Assembly (NCBI GenBank): GCA_963783245.1
Contig: CAWAMS010000002.1
Location: 310,001-374,000 of the forward strand
Origin: Bog-473 sp963783245
GTDB lineage: Bacteria > Actinomycetota > Acidimicrobiia > Acidimicrobiales > RAAP-2
Direction of reading: 5' to 3'
Length of the DNA stretch: 64,000 nt
The position numbers and the translations under genes are program-made. Positions within the stretch are counted from its first letter, which is position 1. Each line of letters begins with the position of its first letter. The notes below the pieces were generated by a model that was not told where the DNA came from, searched no databases, and worked only from the letters and a program-made list of their open reading frames with translations. Shown here one piece after another: positions 9,904 through 18,144 of this stretch.

Positions 9904-10386
9904 ATGAGCGCCGTGGACCTCGACCAGACCGACCACCGGATCATCGAACTTCTCTCGCAGAACGCCCGCCGCACGATGGCCGACATCGGCGAGAAGGTCG
10001 CGCTCTCGGCCTCGGCGGTCACGCGGCGCATCGAGCGCCTGGAGAAGTCCGGGGTGATCGCGGGCTACACCGTCGTCGTCGACCATCGCAAGGCGGGGCG
10101 CCCCATTCAGGCCTTCACGGAGGTGCGCTTCGCCGGGACGGCCGACCTCAAGGAGATCAAGGAGACGGCGATCCAGCTCCCCGAGGTGCAGGCCGTGTTC
10201 ACGACAGCCGGCGACCCCGATGCCCTCGTGTGGCTCCAGGTCCCCGATGTCGAGCGGTTGGGGCAGGTGATCGAGCAGCTGCGCCGGCGCGGGAGAGTGA
10301 CGGGCACGAAGACACTGATCGTGCTCGACACGTGGTCGCGCCAGCGCTCCTTCGACCCGGACCGCGCCGCGGCGCGCACGACCTGA
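9904..10386 (+). CDS. Lrp/AsnC family transcriptional regulator
   Basis: A 160-residue protein with an N-terminal winged helix-turn-helix (LDQTDHRIIELLSQNARRT onward, recognition region around SASAVTRRIERLE) and a C-terminal RAM/AsnC ligand-binding domain (ending GTKTLIVLDTWS). Such regulators sense amino acids and form octamers on DNA. The ATG at 9904 gives the standard N-terminus and sits just after a TATACT box. It is divergent from the indolepyruvate ferredoxin oxidoreductase gene, its likely target, and a PLP lyase gene lies convergent downstream. The family is certain; the target and ligand are inferred from position only. Confidence 0.92.
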   Translation: MSAVDLDQTDHRIIELLSQNARRTMADIGEKVALSASAVTRRIERLEKSGVIAGYTVVVDHRKAGRPIQAFTEVRFAGTADLKEIKETAIQLPEVQAVFTTAGDPDALVWLQVPDVERLGQVIEQLRRRGRVTGTKTLIVLDTWSRQRSFDPDRAAARTT

Positions 10387-10414
10387 GGGCCCGGACGGGC
10401 CCGACCGGGGGTGT

Positions 10415-11809
10415 TCAGCCGGGCGGAATAACCGACTGCGCATCGAGCATGTCTGCCATGACGGCACGGATGAACTCGTCTGCGGCGTCGGTCATGCCGC
10501 CGGCCACCCCACCGTAGATCGCACCCGACCGGGCCGGATCCCCCGCGTGCTCGCCGGCGTAGGTGACCGCGTCGGCCAGATCGGCTGCGAACGCGGCAGC
10601 CACTCCCGGTTGCGTCTGGGGGCGGGTGACCGCCATGTGCAGGGCATTGGGATACTGCTGTCCGTTGAACCGCCACCCTCGTTGTCGCATGAAATCGTTG
10701 ATGTGGTAGATGTCGAAGTCATCGGAGGTGAACGAGAAGAGGAACGTCGGACGGCCGACGATCCTCAATTGGGCATGGCTCCGCACGGCGTCCTGCATGG
10801 CGAAGGACGTCTCGAAGATCTGCCTGGCGTAGCCCAGGTAGCCCTGGTACCCGAACTGGACCATGGCCGCCCAGGTGGCGGCGATCAGTCCGCCCGAGCG
10901 CGACCCCTCCATGCCGGGCGATGTGTACTTCCCCCCGCTCCAGTCGGTCAGGTAGAAGTACTGCGCGTTGCGCAACTCTTTGGAACGGAAGCTCAGGACG
11001 GACGAGCCCTTGAAGGCGTAGCCGTACTTGTGGGTGTCGGCCGAGATCGACGTCACGCCGGGCAGGCGGTAGTCGAAGACGGGAATGTCGTAGCCGAGCT
11101 TTTCGCCGAACGGGAGGATGAACCCGCCCAGGCACCCGTCGACGTGCAGTCCCACACCATGGGCGAGCGCCACCTCGGACAGCTCGCCGATGGGGTCGAT
11201 GGTGCCGTAGCCGTAGTTGCAGGCGGACCCGATGAGCGCCACGGTCTGGTCGTCGATGTGGTCCCGCACCCAGTCGACGTCGACCTGGGTGCTCACCGGG
11301 TCGACAGGCGCACGCCGGAGCTCAACTCCGAAGAGATGGCATGCCTTGTCGAAGGCGGGGTGCGCCGTCTCGGGTTTGATCACATTGGGAAAGGTGACGC
11401 CGCGCGACTGTCGTGCGTGATCGCGGTAGGCCAGGATCGCATGCAAGATGCTGCCTGTCCCCCCGGTCGTGACCAGTCCGCAGGGCTCGTCCCCGGCTGA
11501 TACGGCGGCCTCACCATGGTGCAGGCCCAGTGTCATGGAGATGATCTCGGCCTCGAACTTGGTGGCGCTCGGGCACATGTCGCGTTGCAGGACGTTCACG
11601 TGGGCGAAGAGGCCGAAGGCATCGTTCATGAAGTGGTAGTGGTCGTGATCGCCGCAATACATGGTGCCCGAGCACTTGCCGGTCTCCCAGAACGCATCCT
11701 CTTCGGTGGCCATCGTGCGGAGCTCGGAAAGGATCCGTGCGCGGGGCAGACCGACGTCGGGGAGATCGCGATGGATCTCGAAACGGTCGGCGTAGGGGTA
11801 GCTGCTCAC
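10415..11809 (-). CDS. PLP-dependent group II decarboxylase / sphingosine-1-phosphate lyase-like enzyme
   Basis: A 464-residue fold-type I PLP enzyme. The cofactor-site pattern is visible: TTGGTGS (114-120) for phosphate binding, HVDG with Asp224, and SADTHKYG with the Schiff-base lysine Lys261. The sequence resembles the sphingosine-1-phosphate lyase and glutamate decarboxylase-like group, enzymes that cleave or decarboxylate amino-group substrates. Bacterial members of this shape often act on phosphorylated amino alcohols or amino acids; the substrate is not readable here. The start is GTG at 11809, with a GATAAT -10-like box 12 bases upstream, inside the 3' end of the EEP gene. It is convergent with the Lrp regulator gene. 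Confidence 0.83.
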   Translation of the reverse strand: MSSYPYADRFEIHRDLPDVGLPRARILSELRTMATEEDAFWETGKCSGTMYCGDHDHYHFMNDAFGLFAHVNVLQRDMCPSATKFEAEIISMTLGLHHGEAAVSAGDEPCGLVTTGGTGSILHAILAYRDHARQSRGVTFPNVIKPETAHPAFDKACHLFGVELRRAPVDPVSTQVDVDWVRDHIDDQTVALIGSACNYGYGTIDPIGELSEVALAHGVGLHVDGCLGGFILPFGEKLGYDIPVFDYRLPGVTSISADTHKYGYAFKGSSVLSFRSKELRNAQYFYLTDWSGGKYTSPGMEGSRSGGLIAATWAAMVQFGYQGYLGYARQIFETSFAMQDAVRSHAQLRIVGRPTFLFSFTSDDFDIYHINDFMRQRGWRFNGQQYPNALHMAVTRPQTQPGVAAAFAADLADAVTYAGEHAGDPARSGAIYGGVAGGMTDAADEFIRAVMADMLDAQSVIPPG

Positions 11810-11822
11810 GGGAGTGGTGCGA

Positions 11823-12641
11823 TTATCGCAGTGTGAGCGTGGCCCGGACCGGTCGATGGTCCGAGCCGGCGGGGGGCAGAACCTCGCCCGAGGCGACCTC
11901 GATGTTCCCGCGCACGAGGATGTGGTCGATCTGACTGTGCGGATGCCAGGCCGGCCAGGTCCTCCCCCTCACGGCCCGACGCCAATCGGGCAGGAAGGCG
12001 CGTACCGGAGGTCCCCAGAGGTTCATGTCGCCCAGTAGCACGGCCTCGGGTCGTGCCTCTGTGTGGAGCAGCCGCTTCAGGTCGGCGTAGTTGCGGTGGG
12101 ATCCGTACTGCAGGTGGGACATGTGCGTACCGACGATCGAGAGGGGAACGCCGCCCACACGCATGTCGACCACGATCGCGGCACGGTGCACCCGGTCGCG
12201 TTCGAGGGGCGGGAGGCGCAACGTGCGTGTTCCGTCCACGGTCATGCCACGGCGCGTCAGGACGGCGATGCCCCAGGTCCCGCTGTCGCCCTGCTGGTAG
12301 CGGGTCGACGCCAGCTCGGTCGTGTGGAATTCCCGGGTGGTACTGACATAGAGCGAACGCACGCTGGCCCGAAATCCCAGGTGCGGCATCCAGCGCTCCG
12401 TCGCCGCCGCATGCGGACGGGCGCGGCGACCCTTGGCCAGCGTGCACGTCACGAACTCATACCCCAGCGCCTCGGCGATCTGCTCGGCCTGGCCGGATCC
12501 GTGCCCTTCGGCATCGTTCGTCCACGCCTCCTGGAGGACGAGCACGTCGGCATCGAAGGCGGCGCAGGCTGCGACGGCGTCGAAGGGCCGGCCCCACCCG
12601 TCGATTCCCGCGTGCATGTTGAAGTTGACGACACAGAGCAC
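11823..12641 (-). CDS. Endonuclease/exonuclease/phosphatase (EEP) family protein
   Basis: A 272-residue EEP-fold hydrolase acting on phosphodiesters (nucleic acid, phosphoinositide or sphingomyelin-like substrates). The expected residues appear in order: NFNMHAG near the N-terminus, VLVLQEAW with the metal-binding glutamate, GTHMSHLQYG, LLGDMNLWG with the DxN pair, and the terminal GSDHRPV with Asp-His. The GTG at 12641 gives the best N-terminus, and a TATCCT box stands about 11 bases upstream of it; the ATG at 12617 is an alternative. The gene is divergent from the aminotransferase gene with 52 bases between start codons. The substrate is unknown. Confidence 0.82.
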   Translation of the reverse strand: MLCVVNFNMHAGIDGWGRPFDAVAACAAFDADVLVLQEAWTNDAEGHGSGQAEQIAEALGYEFVTCTLAKGRRARPHAAATERWMPHLGFRASVRSLYVSTTREFHTTELASTRYQQGDSGTWGIAVLTRRGMTVDGTRTLRLPPLERDRVHRAAIVVDMRVGGVPLSIVGTHMSHLQYGSHRNYADLKRLLHTEARPEAVLLGDMNLWGPPVRAFLPDWRRAVRGRTWPAWHPHSQIDHILVRGNIEVASGEVLPPAGSDHRPVRATLTLR

Positions 12642-12652
12642 GGTGCTGCATG

Positions 12653-12687
12653 AGGATAGGCGACCGCTGGCGGAGGACCGGTACCAT
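12653..12687. promoter_or_regulatory. Compact divergent promoter pair with start-proximal -10 boxes
   Basis: In the 52 bases between two divergent start codons, TATCCT (12658-12653, minus strand) stands 11 bases before the GTG at 12641, and TACCAT (12682-12687, plus strand) stands 6 bases before the GTG at 12694. Both spacings suggest little or no 5' leader. No clear -35 boxes are visible. Confidence 0.35.
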
Positions 12688-12693
12688 CTGGTC

Positions 12694-13879
12694 GTGCCGC
12701 CCCGAGCCCCGGACGTGCTCGCCGAGCGTCTTCGGCCGTTCACGACGACGATCTTCTCGGAAATGTCGGAACTCGCCCTCGCCACGGGTTCTCTCAATCT
12801 GGGCCAGGGTTTTCCCGACACCGACGGCCCGGCGGAGATGATCCGGGTGGCGACCGAGGCCATGACGGCCGGGCGCAATCAGTATCCGCCGAGCCAGGGC
12901 ATCCCCGAGCTCAGGGAAGCCGTCGCCGCCCACCAGGCGGCGTGGTACGGGATCGAAGTCGCAGCGGCGGACGAGGTCCTCGTCACGACAGGAGCGACCG
13001 AAGCGATCGCTGCGTCCCTGCTGGCCTTGTGCGAACCGGGCGACGACGTCGTGATGTTCGAGCCGTCGTACGACTCCTACGCCGCCTGTGCGTCCATGGC
13101 CGGGGCCACGCCGCGCCTGGTGCGTCTCCATGCTCCCGACTGGTCCTTCGATGCGGACGAGCTGGCTGCCGCGTTCGGGCCCCGCACCCGTCTCATCCTG
13201 CTCAACACGCCGCACAATCCCACGGGCAAGGTCTTCACGCATGCCGAGCTCGCCTTGATCGCCGAGCTCTGCTGTGCCCACGACGTCCTGGCGGTGACCG
13301 ACGAGGTCTACGAGCATCTCGTCTTCGAGGGGACGCACGTGCCCTTGGCCACACTGCCCGGCATGGCGGCGCGGACGCTGTCGATCTCCTCGGGCGGCAA
13401 GACGTTCTCGTTCACCGGATGGAAGGTGGGGTGGGTGACCGGCCCGGCGCATGTCGTCGCCGCCGTCCGTGCGGCCAAGCAGTTCCTCACGTACACCTCG
13501 GGTGCTCCCTACCAGCTGGCCATCGCCCACGGCCTCTCGATGGCGCCCGGCGCGCATCAACGCGGCCGGAGCGGCGCTCAAAGCCAAGCGCGACCTCTTC
13601 TGCGACGGGTTGTCGACGCTCGGATTCACGGTGTACCGACCGGCAGCCACGTACTTCGCCACGACGGACATCGCAACGATCGCGCCGGGCGTGCAGGCAG
13701 TCGATTTCTGCCGGACCCTCCCCGAGCGCTGCCGCGTCGTGGCCATCCCCAGTTCGGTGTTCTACGGCGTTCCCGGATCCGCCCCGAGCGGCGGGGGCGA
13801 GACCCTCGTACGTTGGGCCTTCTGCAAGCGCGACGAGGTCCTCGAAGAGGCGTTGGCCCGCCTGGCCTCGTGGAGCTGA
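12694..13879 (+). CDS. Class I/II PLP aminotransferase, one frameshift
   Basis: A fold-type I aminotransferase of the DapC/kynurenine-aminotransferase-like group, which moves an amino group between an amino acid and a 2-oxoacid. It shows LNLGQGFPDTDGP near the N-terminus, VTTGATEAI (PLP phosphate region), NTPHNPTGK, VTDEVYEHL and SISSGGKTFSFTGWK with the Schiff-base lysine. The frame breaks near 13550: the first frame ends in unrelated arginine-rich sequence, while the next frame carries the expected C-terminal domain (ALKAKRDLF through FYGVPGSAPSGGG) to the stop at 13877-13879. The start is GTG at 12694. The substrate range of this group is broad, so a specific name is not justified. Confidence 0.87.
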
Positions 13880-13888
13880 GCCCGACCG

Positions 13889-13944
13889 GTCGGCGGTAGC
13901 CCCGCAGGCCGTCGGCGGTAGCCCCGCAGGCCGTCGGCGGTAGC
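13889..13944 (+). repeat. 22-bp direct tandem repeat before phzF-like gene
   Basis: Two identical 22-base units (13889-13910 and 13911-13932) are followed by 12 bases of a third unit, which then diverges into TAGCATCGACGG. The array fills most of the gap between the aminotransferase stop (13879) and the PhzF ATG (13957). The third copy creates TAGCAT, a possible -10-like box about 14 bases before the ATG. Confidence 0.85.
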
Positions 13945-13956
13945 ATCGACGGCATC

Positions 13957-14753
13957 ATGACCGCCTCTCTCACCTGGGTCGACGCCTTCACCGACACCGC
14001 CTTCGGCGGCAATCCGGCCGGCGTCTGCCTGCTTGAGCAACCGATGAGCGACGGGTACATGCAAGCACTCGCCAACGAGCTGGGCATCGCCGAGACGGCG
14101 TTCGTCCTGCCCACGGCGCAGTCGCACACCTTCGACCTCCGCTGGTTCTCGCCACTGGTGGAGATCGATCTGTGCGGTCATGCCACCCTCGCTGCGGCCC
14201 ATGCCATGCGCGAGCGCGGGGTCGTGGACGCGACGGGTCCGCTCACCTTCCTGACGCGTAGCGGCCCGCTCAAGGCTTCGTTCGCGGGTGACCTCATCGA
14301 GCTCGATTTCCCGGCCGATCCCGTGACGCCCACTCCTCTCCCCGAAGCGCTGAAGGACGAGTGGGGGAGTCCGCCGATCGCCGTCGGCCGGACCTCCTTC
14401 TTCGTCATGGTGACCTTGGGCAGCGCCGACGCCGTGCGCAACTACCGGCCGAATCTGGCGGCGATCGCCGCCGCGGGCCACAAGGCGGTCCTTCTGACGG
14501 CGGAGGCGGATCCCGGGTCGGGTGCGGACTTCGTCGTGCGTGTCTTCGGTCCCAATGTAGGCATCGACGAAGACCAGGCCACCGGCTCGGCGCAGTGCGC
14601 GGCGGGCCCGTATTGGTCCGCCATAGTGGGACGACCGAGCCTGGTGGCCCACCAATTGTCCCGCGGGGGGCGGTGCTCCACGTTCGCCCGGCGGGCGCTC
14701 GGGTGCACATAGGCGGGAACGCCGTCACGGTATTCACGGGCAACCTGTGCTAG
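13957..14753 (+). CDS. PhzF family epimerase/isomerase, one frameshift
   Basis: It resembles PhzF, the phenazine-pathway isomerase, and its many relatives of diaminopimelate-epimerase fold. The family start (VDAFTDTAFGGNPAGV), the catalytic glutamate in ETAFV (Glu46) and the CGHATLAAAH segment are present, as is the late GIDEDQATGSAQC block. After about 14670, within CGCGGGGGGCGG, the first frame goes wrong and stops at 14712. The next frame gives the usual ending (VRPAGARVHIGGNAVTV) and a stop at 14753. No phenazine genes are nearby, so the name describes the fold family and not phenazine synthesis. A tandem repeat lies directly upstream. Confidence 0.87.
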
Positions 14754-14761
14754 AGAGCCAC

Positions 14762-15307
14762 ATGGTGGCATCGTCGGGGCAGCTTCGAGCGGACGTGGTC
14801 GCCCACGTGCCGCGTACTCCTCGCGAGGCCGCGTCAAAAGAACGCTTCTTGGCCGAGCTCGATCGCCTCGACGATCCGTTCAACGAGCTGGCCGACCCCG
14901 TGCACGTCACCGCGTCCGCCATCGTCGTCGGCCGACGTGGCACCGTCCTTCATCTGCACAAACGTCTCGCCCGCTGGATGCAGCCCGGCGGGCACGTCGA
15001 CCCCGGGGAGTCGCCCCCCGTGGCCGCCCGGCGAGAGGCCATCGAGGAGCTGGGCCTGGACGTGGCGCATCCATTGAGTGGGCCACGTCTGATCCACATC
15101 GACGTCCACGAGGCCGCTCTCGGCCACACACACCTCGACCTGCGCTACCTCCTGTTCGGATCGGACGACGACCCGCACCCGCCACCGGGCGAGAGCCCTG
15201 AGGCGCGCTGGTATACATGGGACGAGGCGGCCGACACCGCAGACGAGGCGCTCGCGCCGGCACTGGTGGTGGCCCGGGCCGAGTGGGACGCTGGTCGGCA
15301 TGACTGA
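14762..15307 (+). CDS. NUDIX hydrolase
   Basis: A 181-residue NUDIX pyrophosphohydrolase. The box GX5EX7REUXEEXGU matches exactly: GHVDPGE, seven residues, then REAIEELGL (about residues 78-100). Such enzymes cleave nucleoside diphosphates linked to other moieties; the substrate is not indicated. The ATG at 14762 or a GTG at 14747 could start it; the GTG would overlap the PhzF stop. Its end overlaps the start of the next gene (ATG at 15300), so the two are coupled. Confidence 0.88.
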   Translation: MVASSGQLRADVVAHVPRTPREAASKERFLAELDRLDDPFNELADPVHVTASAIVVGRRGTVLHLHKRLARWMQPGGHVDPGESPPVAARREAIEELGLDVAHPLSGPRLIHIDVHEAALGHTHLDLRYLLFGSDDDPHPPPGESPEARWYTWDEAADTADEALAPALVVARAEWDAGRHD

Positions 15308-16022
15308 CGAGTCCTTTGCGCGGTTGCTGGTGGTGCAGGACCTCGACACATTGATCTCGCAGCTGGCACACCGGCGGGAGATGTTGGCCGAACGATCGGG
15401 TCTGACTGCGCTCGAGGCGGAGTTGGAGGTACTCGCCGCCCAGAAGGCGCAGCTGTCGGAGCAGCGCGCTGCGCTCACCGAGACCCAGAGGGACCTGGAA
15501 GCACAGATCGCCACCATCAACGAGCGCAGTAGCGGGATCGAGACGCGGATGTACGCCGCGCGCGGGTCTTCCACCCGCGACCTCCAGGCCATGGACGAGG
15601 AGGTGCGTCACCTCAACCAGCGCCGGAGCGAACTCGAAGACGAGGAATTGGTGGCCATGGTGGAGCAGGAACCTATCGATGCCGCCTTGGCGGCTCTGGC
15701 CGCACGCTCGACCCCGGTGCAACAGAAGGTGAACGTTCTCCGGGGTGAGGTCGCGCAGGGCCGGTCCGAGATCGATGCGGAGTTGGCGACAGCGACGGCG
15801 GAGCGGGCGAGCGAAGCGGCACAGCTCCCCGCGGCGTTGGCCGATCGTTACGAGGCGTTGCGCACGCGCCTGAAGGGCACCGGCGCGGCACGGCTCATCG
15901 GCCATCGCTGTGACGGATGTCATCTCGAGCTCTCCTCGGGCGAGGTCGAACGGATCCGGGACACGACGCCCGACAGCGTGGTCACGTGTGACCAGTGCGG
16001 GCGTATTCTGGTCCCGACCTGA
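15300..16022 (+). CDS. Coiled-coil protein with C4 zinc ribbon (DUF164/CdsZ-like)
   Basis: A 240-residue protein: residues about 10-185 form a long heptad-rich coiled coil (many E, Q, R, A and L), followed by a zinc ribbon with CDGC and CDQC near 202-234. This matches the C4-type zinc-ribbon family pfam02591. Bacterial members are predicted nucleic-acid-associated proteins, and some have been tied to RNA metabolism and flagella. The ATG at 15300 overlaps the NUDIX gene end. Downstream, 16 bases away, a histidine phosphatase gene begins, an order that recurs in Actinobacteria next to RNase H/phosphatase genes. The precise molecular role is unknown. Confidence 0.85.
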   Translation: MTDESFARLLVVQDLDTLISQLAHRREMLAERSGLTALEAELEVLAAQKAQLSEQRAALTETQRDLEAQIATINERSSGIETRMYAARGSSTRDLQAMDEEVRHLNQRRSELEDEELVAMVEQEPIDAALAALAARSTPVQQKVNVLRGEVAQGRSEIDAELATATAERASEAAQLPAALADRYEALRTRLKGTGAARLIGHRCDGCHLELSSGEVERIRDTTPDSVVTCDQCGRILVPT

Positions 16023-16038
16023 GGGACGCCGGAACCGC

Positions 16039-16666
16039 ATGTTGATCCTGGTCAGGCACGGAGAATCGGTGGCGAACGCGCAGCACCTCCTGGTCGGGAG
16101 GACTGACGCGGAATTGACGCAGAAGGGGATGGCGCAGGCGTCGTCGATCGGCCTGCTGCTGCGCGATCCCATCCTGGTGCTGCGGACCAGCCCGCTCAGC
16201 CGGGCGCGCGACACGGCGGCGCTCTTTGCACAGGACGTGCCCGTCGAGGTGGATGACCGTTGGGTCGAGGTGGACTACGGCGAGTACGAGTGTCAACCCC
16301 TCGCGGACATTCCCGCAGATGTATGGCGGGAGTGGCAACGCGATCCTTCCTTCCGCCCTGCCGGGGGCGAGTCGTTGGACGAGGTCGATGCGCGCATCGC
16401 TGCTGCGTGCGACGAGCTCTTCGCCGCCGACGGCCTCGGTGCCCGCGCCGCCGGGGGGCGATGTCGTGGTCGTGAGCCATGTCACCCCGATCAAGGCGGC
16501 GGTCGCATGGGCGCTCGGGATGACCGCCGAGCTGTCATGGAGACTCCATCTGCAGACCGCCTCGGTGACGCGCATCGGTTGGGGGAACGGCCACCCCGTC
16601 CTCCATGGTTTCAACGAGGTGGTGCCCAATCGGGACGCCGCAACACCGCATGAGATCCCGTCATGA
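16039..16666 (+). CDS. Histidine phosphatase (phosphoglycerate mutase-like) protein, one frameshift
   Basis: A phosphohistidine phosphatase-fold enzyme. LVRHGES (residues 4-10) contains the catalytic RHG with phospho-accepting His7, TSPLSRARDTA follows, and VVVVSHVTPIK holds the second catalytic histidine. The frame breaks between about 16440 and 16460 in a run that includes GGGGGG. The remainder is encoded in the next frame and stops at 16664-16666, overlapping the ATG of the DUF2889 gene (ATGA). Related actinobacterial proteins include acid phosphatases and the phosphatase half of RNase H fusions. No RNase H domain is present here. The substrate is unknown. Confidence 0.86.
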
Positions 16667-17319
16667 GCGATGCCGTCCGCGGCGACCGATCGCCGACGCT
16701 CCGTGAGCTCAAGCCACCGGCCGACGCGGAGGAGCTGCCGCTCCTGACCCGGACGATCGACATGCGGGTCTTCGAGCGCGACGGGTATCACGTCGTCATC
16801 GGGGCCCTCCACGACCAACGCCCGTGGGCGTCGGGCCGCGTGGGTCCTCGTGACGTGCACCATATGGAGCTCGGGATCGTGGTCCGTTGCGCGGACCTGG
16901 TCATCGTCGATGCGGAGGCGACAATGGGCCACTTCCCGCACCCCGAATGTCCTTCGATCACGGATTCTTTCTCCGACTTGATCGGATTGTCGGTGGCCCG
17001 GGGCTTCACCCGCGCCGTGCAGGACCGATTTGGTCGTGAACGGGGCTGCAGCCATCTCGAGTTCGTGGCCCGCGCCCTCGGCCCGGTGGTGATCCAATCC
17101 CTCACCGCAGCAGGGGCGCGTCGCATGGAGAACGGGGACGCGGACGGTCTCGCGGAGGCTGGGGGCGGTCTGCAGTGGCTGACCAACACCTGCCACATCT
17201 GGTCCGTGGACGGCATCGGTATGCAGAAGCTGGCAGCGGAATGGAAGCCGGGAAACGGTGAGTACCCGGCCCCGTCCCTGGTCGAGATCCGGCGCCGCCA
17301 AGGTTCCGCGCCCGGCTGA
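16663..17319 (+). CDS. DUF2889 family protein
   Basis: A 218-residue soluble protein whose central pattern (LLTRTIDMRVFERDGYHV, HHMELGIVV, VIVDAEATMGHFPHPECP, GCSHLEFVA) matches the DUF2889 family. Several conserved histidines, aspartates and cysteines could bind a metal, but no function has been established. Start and stop of neighbouring genes overlap (ATGA with the phosphatase gene), so it is the last gene of the NUDIX, zinc-ribbon, phosphatase and DUF2889 run. It is convergent with the PPK2 gene, 13 bases away. The family assignment is by pattern recognition only. Confidence 0.7.
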   Translation: MSDAVRGDRSPTLRELKPPADAEELPLLTRTIDMRVFERDGYHVVIGALHDQRPWASGRVGPRDVHHMELGIVVRCADLVIVDAEATMGHFPHPECPSITDSFSDLIGLSVARGFTRAVQDRFGRERGCSHLEFVARALGPVVIQSLTAAGARRMENGDADGLAEAGGGLQWLTNTCHIWSVDGIGMQKLAAEWKPGNGEYPAPSLVEIRRRQGSAPG

Positions 17320-17332
17320 TCCCGGGGTCGGG

Positions 17333-18109
17333 TCAGGAGTAGATCGCCGGCACGTACGTCTGCTCGTCCTTCGGGGGACGTACGTACCCTGTGTCGTGCG
17401 GCCGCGGCGGGAGATCGAATGGCGTCGGCGGGTCGTGATCGGTGTAGGGGATCAAGCTCAGCAAGTGGTGGATGCAGTTGAGACGCGCCGCTCTCTTGTC
17501 GTCGGAGGGCACGACGAACCAGGGTGACTGTTTCGTATCGGTGTAGGTGAACATCTCGTCTTTGGCTTTGGAGTACTCCACCCATCGAAGCCGCGCCTCG
17601 AGGTCCATCGGAGAGAGCTTCCAACGTCGCGTGGGATCGGCGAGACGCGACTGGAGCCGGCGTTCCTGCTCCTCGTCACTGACCGAGAACCAGTACTTGA
17701 TGAGCTGGATGCCCGAGCGGATCAGCATTCTTTCGAACTCGGGGCAGGAGCGAAGGAACTCCTGCAGCTCTTCGTCGGTGCAGAAACCCATGACACGCTC
17801 GACGCCGGCGCGGTTGTACCAGGAACGGTCGAAGAGGGCCATCTGCCCGGCGGAGGGCAGATTGGCCACGTAGCGCTGGAAGTACCACTGCGTGCGTTCC
17901 TGTTCGTTCGGTGCGGCGAGGGCGACCACCTTGGAGACCCTCGGGTTCATGCGCTCTGTGATCCGTTTGATCGCCCCGCCCTTGCCCGCGGCATCCCGGC
18001 CCTCGAACAGGATCACGATGCGCGCGCCCGACGATTGCACCCAGTGCTGGAGCTTGGCCAGTTCCACCTGGAGGTGCTCCAATTCAGCCTCGTAGTCCTT
18101 TGCATTCAT
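17333..18109 (-). CDS. ppk2: Polyphosphate kinase 2 family protein
   Basis: A 258-residue single-domain PPK2 that transfers phosphate between polyphosphate and nucleotides. The P-loop-like Walker A GRDAAGKGG is at residues 37-45 and the Walker B/lid segment FDRSWYNRAG holds Asp94. The lid lysine/arginine region ERTQWYFQRY and the late motif MDLEARLRWVEYSKAKDEM are also present. The length is that of class I PPK2. The ATG at 18109 gives the expected N-terminus. It is followed by a convergent gene and preceded by the cydC stop, so it may be read from the same strand as the cydDC operon. Nucleotide preference (GDP or ADP) is not shown. Confidence 0.92.
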   Translation of the reverse strand: MNAKDYEAELEHLQVELAKLQHWVQSSGARIVILFEGRDAAGKGGAIKRITERMNPRVSKVVALAAPNEQERTQWYFQRYVANLPSAGQMALFDRSWYNRAGVERVMGFCTDEELQEFLRSCPEFERMLIRSGIQLIKYWFSVSDEEQERRLQSRLADPTRRWKLSPMDLEARLRWVEYSKAKDEMFTYTDTKQSPWFVVPSDDKRAARLNCIHHLLSLIPYTDHDPPTPFDLPPRPHDTGYVRPPKDEQTYVPAIYS

Positions 18110-18144
18110 CGGTGCCGAGCCTCCAACGCGTGGGTCCGCACAAG

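Noticed and set aside
13957..14753. Part of a phenazine biosynthesis cluster
   Set aside because: Only the PhzF fold family is present. No other phz genes lie near, and PhzF relatives have many other roles.
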